From contig NZ_SPUI01000002.1 in the NCBI RefSeq assembly GCF_004522095.1, positions 186,001 to 250,000 on the forward strand: 64,000 nt of DNA, written 5' to 3'. Source of the DNA: Nocardioides sp. 503. Lineage in GTDB: Bacteria > Actinomycetota > Actinomycetes > Propionibacteriales > Nocardioidaceae. How positions within the stretch are numbered: the first letter of the stretch is position 1; every line of letters starts with the position of its first letter. The notes beneath the pieces were generated by a model. The model did not search any database, was not told the origin of the DNA, and saw only the letters and a program-made list of their open reading frames with translations. This document shows positions 1-8,728 of this stretch, piece after piece. The translations under genes were made by a program, and so were the position numbers.

Positions 1-1
1 C

Positions 2-487
2 AACCCCGACGGCAGCTTCGGGCAGTCCATGGGGCTCGCCGAGCAGAAGCGCCTCGCGTTCAAGGAGGAGGTGACGTTCTACGCCGACGACACCAAGAGC
101 CGCCCGGTCTTCAGCTTCAAGGCGCGCAAGAAGATCGACCTCAACGCCGGCTACGACATCTTCGACGAGGCCCGCAACCAGATCGGCTTCTTCCGCAAGG
201 ACTTCGGCGCGAGCCTCATGCGCTCGACGTTCCACCTCGAGGGCCCCGGCTACGCCGGCACCGGCCAGGAGCGCAGCCAGGCGATCGCGATCATCCGCCG
301 CTTCACCGACATCCCGTTCCTGCCGATCCACTTCGACTTCGTGAGCTCGGAGGGTCAGCCGCTCCTCGGTGTCGAGCGCCAGGGCTCGGTGCGCGACAAG
401 TACACCGTCCACGTGCCCGACCAGCGCATCGACTTCCGGGTCGCGGCGGCGGTGGCGGTCGGGCTCGACGCCCTCATGCAGCGCTGA
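2..487 (+). CDS. LURP-one-related / Tubby C-like protein, 5' end missing
   Basis: The frame is open from the window edge, so the true start lies upstream. The first in-frame ATG is at 29 and 161 residues are visible. The strand pattern QKRLAFKEEVTFY, FKARKKIDLNAGYD and IGFFRKDFGASL fits the LURP-one-related (LOR, scramblase-like) small beta-barrel family. No catalytic residues are known for that family, and its bacterial members are uncharacterised. The gene ends 11 bases before the esterase gene on the same strand, so the two may be co-transcribed. The family call rests on pattern memory only. Confidence 0.7.
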   Translation, partial: NPDGSFGQSMGLAEQKRLAFKEEVTFYADDTKSRPVFSFKARKKIDLNAGYDIFDEARNQIGFFRKDFGASLMRSTFHLEGPGYAGTGQERSQAIAIIRRFTDIPFLPIHFDFVSSEGQPLLGVERQGSVRDKYTVHVPDQRIDFRVAAAVAVGLDALMQR

Positions 488-498
488 CGGCGGCCGGC

Positions 499-1383
499 GT
501 GCTCCACCCCGAGGCGCGGCTCGCCGTCGAGCAGTACGACGGCGAGCCCAAGGTGTTCGAGGACGGGTTCGACATCGCGACCTCGCGGGCGCAGGCCCGC
601 GAGGCCGCGGCCGCCGAGCCGCGCGAGGACGTCGCGGAGGTCCGTGACGTCGACGCGGGGGGAGTGCCGTGCCGGCTCTACCGCCCGGCCGACGCGCTTC
701 CGGGCGTCGTGGTCCACCTGCACGGCGGCGGCTTCGTGTTCCACGACGTCGACGTCCACGACGCGTCGGCGCGGCGCCTCGCCAACCGCACCCGCACCGC
801 CGTGCTGAGCGTCGACTACCGGCGTCCGCCCGAGCACCCCTTCCCCGCGGCGCCCGACGACGTCGACGCCGTGCTGGGCTGGTGGCGGGAGGACGGCCCG
901 CTGTTCCTCCACGGCGACAGCGCGGGCGGCAACCTCGCGCTCGTGGCCGCCCTGCGCAACCCGGGTCGCGCCGCCGGGCTGGTGCTCGTCTACCCGTTCC
1001 TCGACCCGGCCGCCGGCTTCGACTCCTACGACACCGCCGCCGAGGGCTTCGACCGCCGCGAGGCCGCCTGGTACTGGGAGCAGTACGCCGCCGCGCCGGC
1101 CGACCTGGAGGACCCAGACCTCGCCCCGCTGCGCTCCGACCGGCTCGCGACGCTGCCGCCGACGCTCGTCGTCACCGCCGAGCACGACCCGCTGCGCGAC
1201 GAGGGCGAGCACCTCGTGTCGCTGCTGGCCCAGGCCGGCGTCACTGTGGTCGGCACCCGCTACCTCGGCCAGGTGCACGGCTTCTGGCGCCACGACCGGG
1301 TCTTCCCCGCGGCCGAGCCACTGATGGGGCAGGCGGCGGCGTTCCTCCACGGCCTGCGGAGCCGCACGCCCGGCGGCTGGTGA
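499..1383 (+). CDS. alpha/beta hydrolase, HSL-type esterase
   Basis: This 294-residue protein is a hormone-sensitive-lipase-family carboxylesterase, which hydrolyses short- to medium-chain esters in the cytoplasm. The oxyanion-hole motif HGGGF is at 75-79. The nucleophile motif GDSAGG is at 139-144, with Ser141 as nucleophile. The acid is probably Asp230 in EHDPLRDEG, and the catalytic His260 is in QVHGFW. The triad is therefore complete and the length is normal. The GTG at 499 is the first start after the upstream stop, and no clear Shine-Dalgarno was seen. The natural substrate cannot be told from sequence. Confidence 0.88.
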   Translation: MLHPEARLAVEQYDGEPKVFEDGFDIATSRAQAREAAAAEPREDVAEVRDVDAGGVPCRLYRPADALPGVVVHLHGGGFVFHDVDVHDASARRLANRTRTAVLSVDYRRPPEHPFPAAPDDVDAVLGWWREDGPLFLHGDSAGGNLALVAALRNPGRAAGLVLVYPFLDPAAGFDSYDTAAEGFDRREAAWYWEQYAAAPADLEDPDLAPLRSDRLATLPPTLVVTAEHDPLRDEGEHLVSLLAQAGVTVVGTRYLGQVHGFWRHDRVFPAAEPLMGQAAAFLHGLRSRTPGGW

Positions 1384-1403
1384 CGTCTGGGAGGATCGCA
1401 GGC

Positions 1404-1901
1404 ATGCGCGTCCACGTCGGATCCGACCACGCCGGCCTCGAGCTCAAGGACCACCTCCTCGCCTGGCTGCGCGACCACGGCTACGAGCCGGTCGACCACG
1501 GACCCTTCGTCTACGACGCCGACGACGACTACCCGGTGTTCTGCCTGCGCGCGGCCGAGGGCGTGGCCCACGACCAGGAGGCCGGGCAGGACAGCCTGGG
1601 CGTCGTGATCGGCGGCTCCGGCAACGGCGAGCAGATCGCCGCCAACAAGGTGCGCGGCGTGCGCGCGGCGCTGGCGTGGTCCGAGGAGACCGCCACGCTG
1701 GGCCGCCAGCACAACGACGCCAACGTCGTCGCCGTGGGCGGCCGGATGCACCCGCTCGAGGACATGGTGCGCTTCGTCGAGGTCTTCCTCACCACCGACT
1801 TCTCCGGCGACGAGCGCCACGTGCGCCGCATCGCCCAGCTGGCGTCGTACGAGACGACCCGCGAGCTGCCGCCGCTGCCCGACTCGGCGCGCGATGCCTG
1901 A
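1404..1901 (+). CDS. rpiB: ribose-5-phosphate isomerase B
   Basis: This enzyme interconverts ribulose 5-phosphate and ribose 5-phosphate in the non-oxidative pentose phosphate pathway. The 165 residues open with MRVHVGSDHAGLELK, the RpiB phosphate-binding start. The motif GGSGNGEQIAANK carries a glutamate where enterobacterial enzymes have a catalytic cysteine region, as in mycobacterial RpiB. HNDANVVAVGGR gives further family signature. A GGAGG box about 10 bases upstream supports the ATG at 1404. Its last 8 bases overlap the glycosylase gene, so the two are translationally coupled. Confidence 0.95.
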   Translation: MRVHVGSDHAGLELKDHLLAWLRDHGYEPVDHGPFVYDADDDYPVFCLRAAEGVAHDQEAGQDSLGVVIGGSGNGEQIAANKVRGVRAALAWSEETATLGRQHNDANVVAVGGRMHPLEDMVRFVEVFLTTDFSGDERHVRRIAQLASYETTRELPPLPDSARDA

Positions 1902-2742
1902 GGGCCACACCCTCCACCGCCTCGCCGGCGACCTGTCCCGGGCCTTCGCCGGGCGGCTGGTGCGCGTGGGCAGCCCCCAAGGCCGCTTCGAGGATTCCGC
2001 GGCGCTGCTCGACGGCCAGGTGCTGGAGGGCGCGGAGTCGTGGGGCAAGCACCTGTTCGTCACGTTCCCCGCGGAGCGCTACGTCCACGTCCACCTCGGG
2101 CTCTACGGCGTCTTCGCCGTCCACCACGACGTCGAGGAGGTGCCGGAGCCCGTCGGGCAGGTGCGACTCCGGCTGGTCACGGCCGACCCCGGCCCCACGG
2201 CGTACGCCGACCTGCGCGGCGCCACCGCCTGCGAGCTGATGACGCACGAGCAGCGCGACGCGATCCTGGCTCGCATCGGGCCCGACCCCATCCGCCAGGA
2301 CCAGGACCCCACCCGGGCCTGGGATCGGATCCGCCGCAGCAAGGCGGCGATCGGCGGGCTGCTCATGGACCAGGCGGTGCTGGCCGGCGTCGGCAACGTC
2401 TACCGCGCGGAGGTGCTGTTCCGCCACCGGATCCACCCGCTGCGGCCGGGCAACACCCTGCGCGTGGGGCAGTGGCAGGCGATGTGGGACGACCTGGTCG
2501 AGCTGATGGCCGAGGGCGTCCGCACCGGACGGATCGACACGGTGCGCCCCGAGCACACCCCGGAGGCCATGGGTCGCCCGCCGCGCCGGGACGACCACGG
2601 CGGCGAGGTCTACGTCTACCGGCGGACCGGTCAGCCGTGCCTGGTCTGCAGCAGCACCGTGCGCACCGCGGTGCTCCAGGCACGCAACGTCTTCTGGTGT
2701 CCGCGGTGCCAGCCCACGTTCCGCTCGCGCGCCGTACGCTGA
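1894..2742 (+). CDS. nei: Fpg/Nei family DNA glycosylase / AP lyase
   Basis: This is a base-excision repair glycosylase of the Fpg/Nei family (282 residues), which removes oxidised bases and cleaves AP sites. It begins MPEGHTLHR, giving the Pro2-Glu3 catalytic pair after Met removal. GKHLF near residue 52 supplies the conserved lysine. The C-terminus holds a CxxC...CxxC zinc finger (CLVC and CPRC). MPEGHT rather than MPELPE places it with Nei/Nei2-type enzymes rather than MutM. The start overlaps the rpiB stop by 8 bases. Confidence 0.9.
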   Translation: MPEGHTLHRLAGDLSRAFAGRLVRVGSPQGRFEDSAALLDGQVLEGAESWGKHLFVTFPAERYVHVHLGLYGVFAVHHDVEEVPEPVGQVRLRLVTADPGPTAYADLRGATACELMTHEQRDAILARIGPDPIRQDQDPTRAWDRIRRSKAAIGGLLMDQAVLAGVGNVYRAEVLFRHRIHPLRPGNTLRVGQWQAMWDDLVELMAEGVRTGRIDTVRPEHTPEAMGRPPRRDDHGGEVYVYRRTGQPCLVCSSTVRTAVLQARNVFWCPRCQPTFRSRAVR

Positions 2743-2779
2743 CAGCCGCGCCCACCCCCACCCGATCGTCTGGACCCCC

Positions 2780-3880
2780 ATGACCGCCACGTACCCAGCG
2801 ACGCGGCCTGCCCGCAGGTCCGTGCGTCGGCACTGGGAGCTGTTCCTGCGCCGGGGGCTCACCCAGGAGACCCGCATCGCGGTGGCCCTGGCGGTCGGGT
2901 CCGTGCTCCTGACCGCCGTGGTGTTCGCCTGGCCCGAGCGGACGCCGCTCACGGGGCTGATGCTGCCGCTGATCATCGCCAGCCTGACGTTGGGACCACG
3001 CACCCTTCCGGGCTTCGTGGTCTTCCTGATGGTGCTGCTCGCGGTCGGGCTCGCGGCCCAGACCGAGATCACCCCGCGCATCGTCGCGGCGACCCTGGTG
3101 CAGTTCGCCATGGCGCTGGTGGTGATCGCCACCAGCTTCCGGCGCACCCGGCTGGGCGTCGCGGGCATCCGCGGGGAGGCAATGCTGGTCGACCTGCGCG
3201 ACCGGATCCTCACCCAGGGCGGCGTCCCTGACCTGCCGCCGGGCTGGCACGTGCAGTCGGCGCTCAAGCCGGCCGGTGGCACCCCCTTCGCGGGGGACTT
3301 CGTCGTGGCGATGCGCGGCCACGACCTGGACCGCCTCGAGGTGGTCGTCGTCGACGTCTCCGGCAAGGGCACCGACGCCGGCACCCGCGCGCTGCTGCTC
3401 TCGGGCGCCTTCGGCGGCCTGCTGGGCGCCATGCCCGCGGCCGACTTCCTGCCCGCGGCCAACGGCTACCTCCTCCGGCAGGCGTGGGAGGAGGGGTTCG
3501 CGACCGCGGTCCACCTCTCCCTGCACCTGACGACCGGGGACTACGAGATCCGCACCGCGGGCCACCCGCCCGCCGCCCACCGCACGGCCGCGTCGGGGCG
3601 CTGGTCGGTCCTGCGCACCGACGGCCCGATCCTCGGGCTGCTGGAGGAGGCGACGTTCACCCGCGCCACCGGACGCCTGGACCGCGGGGACGCGCTGCTG
3701 CTCTACACCGACGGCATGGTCGAGGAGCCCCGGCGCGACATCGACCTCGGCATCGACCAGATGCTCGGGCAGGCCGAGTCGCTGATGCGCGGCAGCTACG
3801 ACGGCGCCGCGGCCCGCCTCACCGAGGCCCTCGGCTCGCCCGACGACGACCGCGCGCTGGTGATCGTCCACCGCAGCTGA
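2780..3880 (+). CDS. membrane PP2C/SpoIIE-type serine phosphatase
   Basis: This 366-residue protein has an N-terminal membrane domain (about residues 30-125, three to four hydrophobic helices) and a cytoplasmic SpoIIE/PP2C-like domain (about 150-366). Metal-binding aspartates are visible in AGDFVVAM, VVVVDVSGKGTDA and LLLYTDGMVE. Such enzymes dephosphorylate Ser/Thr residues, typically on anti-sigma antagonists or kinase targets. No sensor domain such as PAS or GAF is present, so the membrane part is the probable input. It may oppose the Ser/Thr kinase encoded at 7088-8719, but that link is only inferred. Confidence 0.88.
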   Translation: MTATYPATRPARRSVRRHWELFLRRGLTQETRIAVALAVGSVLLTAVVFAWPERTPLTGLMLPLIIASLTLGPRTLPGFVVFLMVLLAVGLAAQTEITPRIVAATLVQFAMALVVIATSFRRTRLGVAGIRGEAMLVDLRDRILTQGGVPDLPPGWHVQSALKPAGGTPFAGDFVVAMRGHDLDRLEVVVVDVSGKGTDAGTRALLLSGAFGGLLGAMPAADFLPAANGYLLRQAWEEGFATAVHLSLHLTTGDYEIRTAGHPPAAHRTAASGRWSVLRTDGPILGLLEEATFTRATGRLDRGDALLLYTDGMVEEPRRDIDLGIDQMLGQAESLMRGSYDGAAARLTEALGSPDDDRALVIVHRS

Positions 3881-3977
3881 GGCCCGTCCGCGGCCAGGGC
3901 CGTTTGGGGCCGGAGGGTGCCGGTGTGGCACCATGGAAAGGCACATTTCACGCCGTGCGACGGCGTGAGACAGGCAC

Positions 3978-4051
3978 GCGGATGTAGCTCAATGGTAGAG
4001 CTCCAGTCTTCCAAACTGATTACGCGGGTTCGATTCCCGTCATCCGCTCCA
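3978..4051 (+). tRNA. tRNA-Gly (anticodon TCC)
   Basis: Acceptor arms GCGGATG and CATCCGC pair perfectly. The D-arm is TAGCTCAATGGTAGAGCT, the anticodon loop is CTTCCAA, giving TCC, and the T-arm contains GGTTCGATTCC. CCA is encoded at 4049-4051. It reads GGA/GGG glycine codons. It lies 53 bases upstream of tRNA-Pro. Confidence 0.96.
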
Positions 4052-4104
4052 AGGAGCCCTCAGCGCACGTCCGGGGGCGTCTTGACCGACAGACCACGCT
4101 TTGA

Positions 4105-4177
4105 CGGGGCGTAGCGTAGTGGCTAGCGCGCCTGCTTTGGGAGCAGGAGACCGCAGGTTCGAGTCCTGTCGCCCCGA
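4105..4177 (+). tRNA. tRNA-Pro (anticodon TGG)
   Basis: The acceptor stem is CGGGGCG/CGCCCCG with discriminator A. The anticodon stem-loop CCTGCTTTGGGAGCAGG gives anticodon TGG. The T-arm contains GGTTCGAGTCC. CCA is not encoded. It lies 36 bases upstream of the trigger factor start, an order (tRNAs then tig) common in actinobacteria. Confidence 0.96.
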
Positions 4178-4213
4178 CGAACCACCTTTCATCCAGACCT
4201 GAGGAGAACACCT

Positions 4214-5620
4214 GTGAAGAGCGCCGTCGAGACCTTGAGCCCGACCAGGGCCAAGCTGACCGTCGAGGTGCCCTTCGAGGAGCTCAAGCCGAGCCTCGAC
4301 GCGGCCTACAAGAAGATCGCCCAGCAGATCAACATCCCCGGCTTCCGCCGCGGCAAGGTGCCCCCCATGGTGATCGACCGCCAGGTCGGCCGGGGCGCCG
4401 TGCTCGACGAGGCGATCAACGAGGTGCTGCCGGCCAAGTACGTCGAGGCGCTCGAGGCCAACGACCTCCAGCCCCTCGCGCAGCCGGAGATCGAGGTGAC
4501 GAAGTTCGAGGACAACGAGACCCTCGAGTTCACCGCCGAGGTCGACATCCGCCCGCAGATCGAGCTGCCGTCCTACTCCGGCATCGAGGCGCAGGTCGAC
4601 GACCTCGAGGTCGCCGACAGCGACGTCGAGGAGCAGGTGCAGGCGCTGCGCGAGCGGTTCGCCACCCTGAGCGACGTCGAGCGCCCCGCCGCCGAGGGCG
4701 ACTTCGTCGTGCTCGACCTCAAGGCCCTCAAGGACGGCGAGGTGCTCGAGGGCGCCGAGGTCGCCGGCATGTCCTACCAGGTCGGCCGCGGCGGCATGAT
4801 CGAGGGACTCGACGAGGCCCTGACCGGCATGTCCGCCGGCGACGAGAAGACCTTCTCCTCCGAGCTCGTGGGCGGAGACCTGGTCGGCGAGCCCGTCGAC
4901 GTCCAGGTCAGCATCAGCCAGGTGCAGGAGCAGGAGCTGCCCGAGCTGGACGACGACTTCGCCCAGGAGGCCTCGGAGTTCGACACCTACGAGGAGCTCA
5001 CCGCCGACGTGCGCGAGCGCCTCGGCCGGGGCAAGCGCCTCGAGCAGGCCGCCGCCGCGCGCGACGCCGTCCTCGAGGTGCTCCTGGACCGCGTCGAGGT
5101 GCCGCTGCCCGAGAGCATGGTCACCGACGAGCTCAACGCCCGCCGCGCCAACATCGAGCAGCAGCTCGGCAACGCCGGCATCCCGATGGAGAAGTACCTC
5201 GAGGACGAGGGCCAGACCGTCGAGGAGTTCGAGGCCGACCTCGACCGCCGTGTCCGTGAGGCCGTCGCCGCGCAGTTCCTGCTCGACGAGGTCGCGAAGA
5301 AGGAGGAGCTCGGCGTCGACCAGCAGGAGCTCTCCAGCCACCTGGTGCGCCGGGCCCAGCAGTCGGGCCAGGACCCGCAGGAGTTCGCCAACCACATGTT
5401 CGAGCACAACCACATCCCCGAGATGGTCCAGGAGATCCTGCGCGGCAAGGCCCTCGCGGCCATCGTCGAGACCGCGGTCGTCAAGGACGCCTCGGGCAAC
5501 GTGGTCGAGCTGAAGAACCTGCGCCCCGACGGCACCATCGGTGAGCCCGAGGCCGAGACCGAGACCCCGGACGCCGACGCTGACACCGACGTCGACACCG
5601 AGGCCGACGCCGAGAAGTGA
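4214..5620 (+). CDS. tig: trigger factor (ribosome-bound chaperone / prolyl isomerase)
   Basis: Trigger factor binds nascent chains at the ribosome exit tunnel and has peptidyl-prolyl isomerase activity. The 468 residues show the ribosome-binding signature GFRRGKVPP near residue 44, a central FKBP-like domain (about 150-240, beginning EGDFVVLDL) and a helical C-terminal chaperone domain. The protein ends in an acidic tail rich in Asp-Ala-Asp-Thr units, as in other actinobacterial homologues. A GAGGAG box precedes the GTG start. In many actinobacteria clpP follows directly; here about 19 kb intervenes. Confidence 0.97.
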   Translation: MKSAVETLSPTRAKLTVEVPFEELKPSLDAAYKKIAQQINIPGFRRGKVPPMVIDRQVGRGAVLDEAINEVLPAKYVEALEANDLQPLAQPEIEVTKFEDNETLEFTAEVDIRPQIELPSYSGIEAQVDDLEVADSDVEEQVQALRERFATLSDVERPAAEGDFVVLDLKALKDGEVLEGAEVAGMSYQVGRGGMIEGLDEALTGMSAGDEKTFSSELVGGDLVGEPVDVQVSISQVQEQELPELDDDFAQEASEFDTYEELTADVRERLGRGKRLEQAAAARDAVLEVLLDRVEVPLPESMVTDELNARRANIEQQLGNAGIPMEKYLEDEGQTVEEFEADLDRRVREAVAAQFLLDEVAKKEELGVDQQELSSHLVRRAQQSGQDPQEFANHMFEHNHIPEMVQEILRGKALAAIVETAVVKDASGNVVELKNLRPDGTIGEPEAETETPDADADTDVDTEADAEK

Positions 5621-5637
5621 CCTCGGTCTGACCCTGT

Positions 5638-5679
5638 CGACCACCCCGCCCTCCGCATCGTCGGAGGGCGGGGTGGTCG
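5638..5679 (+). terminator. strong hairpin terminator after tig
   Basis: A perfect 18-bp inverted repeat (5638-5655 and 5662-5679) with a 6-base loop lies 18 bases after the tig stop. Only a short T-containing tail follows, as is usual for high-GC intrinsic-like terminators. Confidence 0.85.
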
Positions 5680-5740
5680 TGATTTCGGGGCAGCTCACTC
5701 GCGGATGTGGCACCCGAGGCGGTCGCGGACACTACCTACC

Positions 5741-6292
5741 GTGAGCGATCGAGAGGCCCGGCTGGCCGCGGTGTACGACGAGTGCGCGCCGCGCGTGCAC
5801 GCCTACGCCGTGCGCCACTGCGGCCCCGACGAGGCCGACGACGTCCTCGCCGAGACCTTCGCGGTGGCCTGGCGCCGGCTGGACGACGTCCCCGACCCCG
5901 CCATCGGGTGGCTGATCGTGACGGCTCGCCATGTCATCGCCGGTCGCCGCCGGACGGCTCGGCGCCGCGAGGAGCTGGACCGGCACTACGCCGAGCAGCC
6001 CGAGATCGCTCGGCTCGCCAGCGAGCCGGGCGCCGACGAGGTCGTCGTGCGCCGCGCGACGGTGCTGCAGGCCCTCGACACGCTGTCGGAGCGGGAGCGC
6101 GAGGCCCTGCTGCTCACGGCCTGGGACGGGCTCGGCCACGCCGACGCCGCCGCGGTCGCGCGGTGCTCGACCCGCGCCTTCCGGGCCCGGCTGATGCGGG
6201 CTCGCGCCCGGCTGACCGCCGCCCTGTTGCAGGCCGAGACCTCCACGACCCGCACGACCGTGCTGAACCCCACCGAGAGGACACCCACATGA
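5741..6292 (+). CDS. ECF-like RNA polymerase sigma factor
   Basis: This 183-residue sigma-70 family protein has a region 2 (about 5-75, with ADDVLAETFAVAWRRL and WLIVTARHVIAGRRR) and a region 4 helix-turn-helix (about 105-155, LDTLSEREREALLLTAWDGL). It would redirect RNA polymerase to a small regulon. The GTG at 5741 is chosen because DREARLAAVYDECAPRVHAY is the normal sigma N-terminus; an ATG 36 bases upstream would add unrelated residues. A weak GACACT -10 sits 7 bases before the start, suggesting a leaderless mRNA. Its stop overlaps the next gene by 4 bases. Confidence 0.87.
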   Translation: MSDREARLAAVYDECAPRVHAYAVRHCGPDEADDVLAETFAVAWRRLDDVPDPAIGWLIVTARHVIAGRRRTARRREELDRHYAEQPEIARLASEPGADEVVVRRATVLQALDTLSEREREALLLTAWDGLGHADAAAVARCSTRAFRARLMRARARLTAALLQAETSTTRTTVLNPTERTPT

Positions 6293-7053
6293 ACGTCGAC
6301 GAGCTGCTCCGCGAGGCGGCCCCGGACCCCGAGCTGGCCCGCGCCCGCACCGACCGGCTCCGGGCCCGCGTCCTGACCCGCGCGACGCGGACCTCGGCTG
6401 CACCGGCCCGCAGACGCACCGTCCGCGCGACCGCGGCGGCGCTCACCCTCGGTCTCGGCGCCCTGGGCGGCGTCGCGTACGCGACCGGGACGGTGCCGCC
6501 GGTGGTGTCGTCCCTGGTCGACCAGTTCGCCCGTGACGCCGAGATCCCCGCCGCACAGCGCCCCGAGATGACGCAGGTGGTCGACCTGGAGCTGCCGGAC
6601 GGCAGCAGGTTCGCCGCCTGGCGCGGGGTGTCCGACGAGATGTGGTGCACCGCCTACACCGACCGCTGGGACGGCCGGCAGCTCGACAACGGTGCCGTCA
6701 GCTGCGGCGACCAGGAGGCCGGCGGCTACGACCTCAACCGGGTCCAGGTCGCCTGGGCCCAGGACCGAGCGGGCACGTCGTACTACCCCGTCGCGTTCGG
6801 CGAGGCGGACGCCGGAGCCGTCGAGGTCCGGATCACGGGGACCTTCGCGGGCACGGGGGAGCCGGTGGACCTGAGGACGCCCGTCGACGCACGGACCCTC
6901 GCCTTCGCCACCGTCCTGCCCGGGAGCGAGAGGGACCCGTGGGCCCACCTCGAGGGGGACGGCGTGGCCACCCCGCGCGACAGCGGGATCGTGCTCACCT
7001 TCCTGGGCCGCCAGGGCGAGGTGCTGCGGAGCGTGCCCGGTCCTCCTGTCTGA
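6289..7053 (+). CDS. membrane protein co-encoded with sigma factor, putative anti-sigma regulator
   Basis: This 254-residue protein has an N-terminal cytoplasmic segment (1-45, Arg-rich), one membrane helix (about 46-68, AAALTLGLGALGGVAYATG) and a C-terminal extracytoplasmic domain. It starts with an ATG overlapping the sigma stop (ATGA), the usual arrangement for sigma/anti-sigma pairs. No zinc-binding HxxxCxxC anti-sigma motif is visible, so the role is inferred from position and topology only. The extracytoplasmic part has two cysteines (WCTAY and VSCGD) that could form a disulfide. Confidence 0.7.
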   Translation: MNVDELLREAAPDPELARARTDRLRARVLTRATRTSAAPARRRTVRATAAALTLGLGALGGVAYATGTVPPVVSSLVDQFARDAEIPAAQRPEMTQVVDLELPDGSRFAAWRGVSDEMWCTAYTDRWDGRQLDNGAVSCGDQEAGGYDLNRVQVAWAQDRAGTSYYPVAFGEADAGAVEVRITGTFAGTGEPVDLRTPVDARTLAFATVLPGSERDPWAHLEGDGVATPRDSGIVLTFLGRQGEVLRSVPGPPV

Positions 7054-7075
7054 GCTCCGCAGCCACCGCTGGCAC

Positions 7076-7087
7076 TAGGATGCTGGC
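7076..7087 (+). promoter_or_regulatory. leaderless promoter -10 of the Ser/Thr kinase gene
   Basis: TAGGAT at 7076-7081 ends 6 bases before the GTG at 7088, the spacing expected when transcription starts at the first base of the start codon. No Shine-Dalgarno is present. Confidence 0.55.
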
Positions 7088-8719
7088 GTGACCTCGGGGG
7101 ACGACGGCGACAGCGCATGGCGCCCGCCTGCGCGCGACACGCAGCCCGTCGAGCAGCTCGACGGCTACGACGACCTGGTGGAGATCGGCCGCGGCGGTGA
7201 CTCGATCGTCTACCGCGCCCGTCAGGTCGCCATCAACCGCCAGGTCGCGATCAAGGTGCTGCTCATCAATGACCCCAAGCGGGCGGCGCGCTTCGCCCGC
7301 GAGGTCGAGATCACCGTCGAGCTCGGTCGTCAGCACCCCAACATCGTCACGGTCCTGGCCGTCGGGACGACCGCGTCGGGTCGCCCGGCGATCGTCATGG
7401 ACTACCACGAGGGCGGCACCCTCCACGACCGGCTGAAGTCCGTCGGGGCGCTGCCGGTCGAGGAGGTGGCCCGGATCGGAGCGGTGCTCGCCGACGCCCT
7501 GTCCTTCGCCCACGACCGCGGCGTGCTGCACCGCGACGTCAAGCCGCAGAACGTCCTGGTCCTGCCGACCTCCTGGGTCCTCGCGGACTTCGGGATCGCG
7601 CGGCTGGCCGACTCCGAGCACACGTCCTCGGCGGAGACCTTCACCTACCGCCACGCGGCCCCCCAGATCCTCGACGGGCTCCCGCCCACCGCCTCCGACG
7701 ACATCTGGTCGCTGGGCTCGACGCTCTACACCCTGCTCGACGGCCGCCCGCCGTTCGCCAGCGAGGACCCCGACGAGGACTCCGCGCTGGCCTACCTGCG
7801 ACGGGCCCGCACCGAGCCGCACCGGCCGCTGCTCGCGCCGGGGGCGCAGGGGATCGCCCCGATCATCGACCGCTGTCTCGCCAAGGAGGTCGGCGACCGC
7901 TGGCCCTCGGCCGCCGAGCTGCGCGACGCGTTCCTCGGTCTGCGGGTCTCGGCGTGGGAGCCCGGAGCGGCCAGCGCCGCGCCGGTGTCGCCGACGGTGC
8001 CGGCACCCGCCTCGGCGGCCGCGCTGGCCCCGGCGCCGGTGCCGCCGCGCGAGAGCACCTCGCCGCGCCCGGCCCCCGAGCCCGACGTGGTCGAGGCCTC
8101 TCCGGTGGCCCTCTCGGCGGTCGCCCACGCGCCCGTGCCCCGCGACGCGGAGCCCACCGGCACCGGCCTGCCCGACGACCACACCGGCGAGGACCCGCGC
8201 ACGCCCGCGGAGCGACCTGAGGCGCCCGAGGACCCCGACCAGCCGGGCACCGGCAAGCGCCGTCGGGTGCTGCTCATCCTGGGCGCGGCCGCGTTGGTCG
8301 TCGGCCTGACGCTCGGCATCGTCGGCGCCCTCCTGCGCGGCGGCGGTGACGACCCCGGCGAGGACGACACGACCGCGGGCTCCACCGACCAGATCCCGGT
8401 CCTGCAGTCGCCGCCGACGGCCACCGAGACCTTCCGCGACCGGCCGAGCAAGGACCTCGCGGTGGTGTTCTCGCTGCTGGAGTACGACGGCGTCAACCTG
8501 GTCGCGGAGTGGACCGACCCCGCGGAGGGCAGCGGGCGGTTCGTGCTGCACCAGACGCTGCCCGACAACGGCGAGTACGTCGAGCTCGGCACCGGCACCA
8601 CCGAGTGGAAGGCGCCGTTCGCCGCTCCGACGGGTCGCAGCTGCTACTACATCACCGTGCACTCCGTCGAGGGTGCCTACGGTATCTCCGGGCGTCGCTG
8701 CATCAACAACCCGCTCTGA
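7088..8719 (+). CDS. membrane-anchored serine/threonine protein kinase
   Basis: This is a 543-residue Hanks-type kinase. The glycine loop GRGGDSIVY is at about 34, the ATP lysine is Lys56 in VAIK, HRDVKPQN has catalytic Asp150, and DFG is at 167-169. The APE motif reads APQ (191-193). After the kinase domain (about 25-290) comes an Ala/Pro-rich linker, one membrane helix (about 393-415) and an extracytoplasmic domain of about 120 residues with two cysteines and a fibronectin-like strand pattern. There are no PASTA repeats. It converges on the cluster at 8729-23340, whose FHA proteins are plausible phospho-Thr readers. Confidence 0.93.
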   Translation: MTSGDDGDSAWRPPARDTQPVEQLDGYDDLVEIGRGGDSIVYRARQVAINRQVAIKVLLINDPKRAARFAREVEITVELGRQHPNIVTVLAVGTTASGRPAIVMDYHEGGTLHDRLKSVGALPVEEVARIGAVLADALSFAHDRGVLHRDVKPQNVLVLPTSWVLADFGIARLADSEHTSSAETFTYRHAAPQILDGLPPTASDDIWSLGSTLYTLLDGRPPFASEDPDEDSALAYLRRARTEPHRPLLAPGAQGIAPIIDRCLAKEVGDRWPSAAELRDAFLGLRVSAWEPGAASAAPVSPTVPAPASAAALAPAPVPPRESTSPRPAPEPDVVEASPVALSAVAHAPVPRDAEPTGTGLPDDHTGEDPRTPAERPEAPEDPDQPGTGKRRRVLLILGAAALVVGLTLGIVGALLRGGGDDPGEDDTTAGSTDQIPVLQSPPTATETFRDRPSKDLAVVFSLLEYDGVNLVAEWTDPAEGSGRFVLHQTLPDNGEYVELGTGTTEWKAPFAAPTGRSCYYITVHSVEGAYGISGRRCINNPL

Positions 8720-8728
8720 CCAGGCGCC

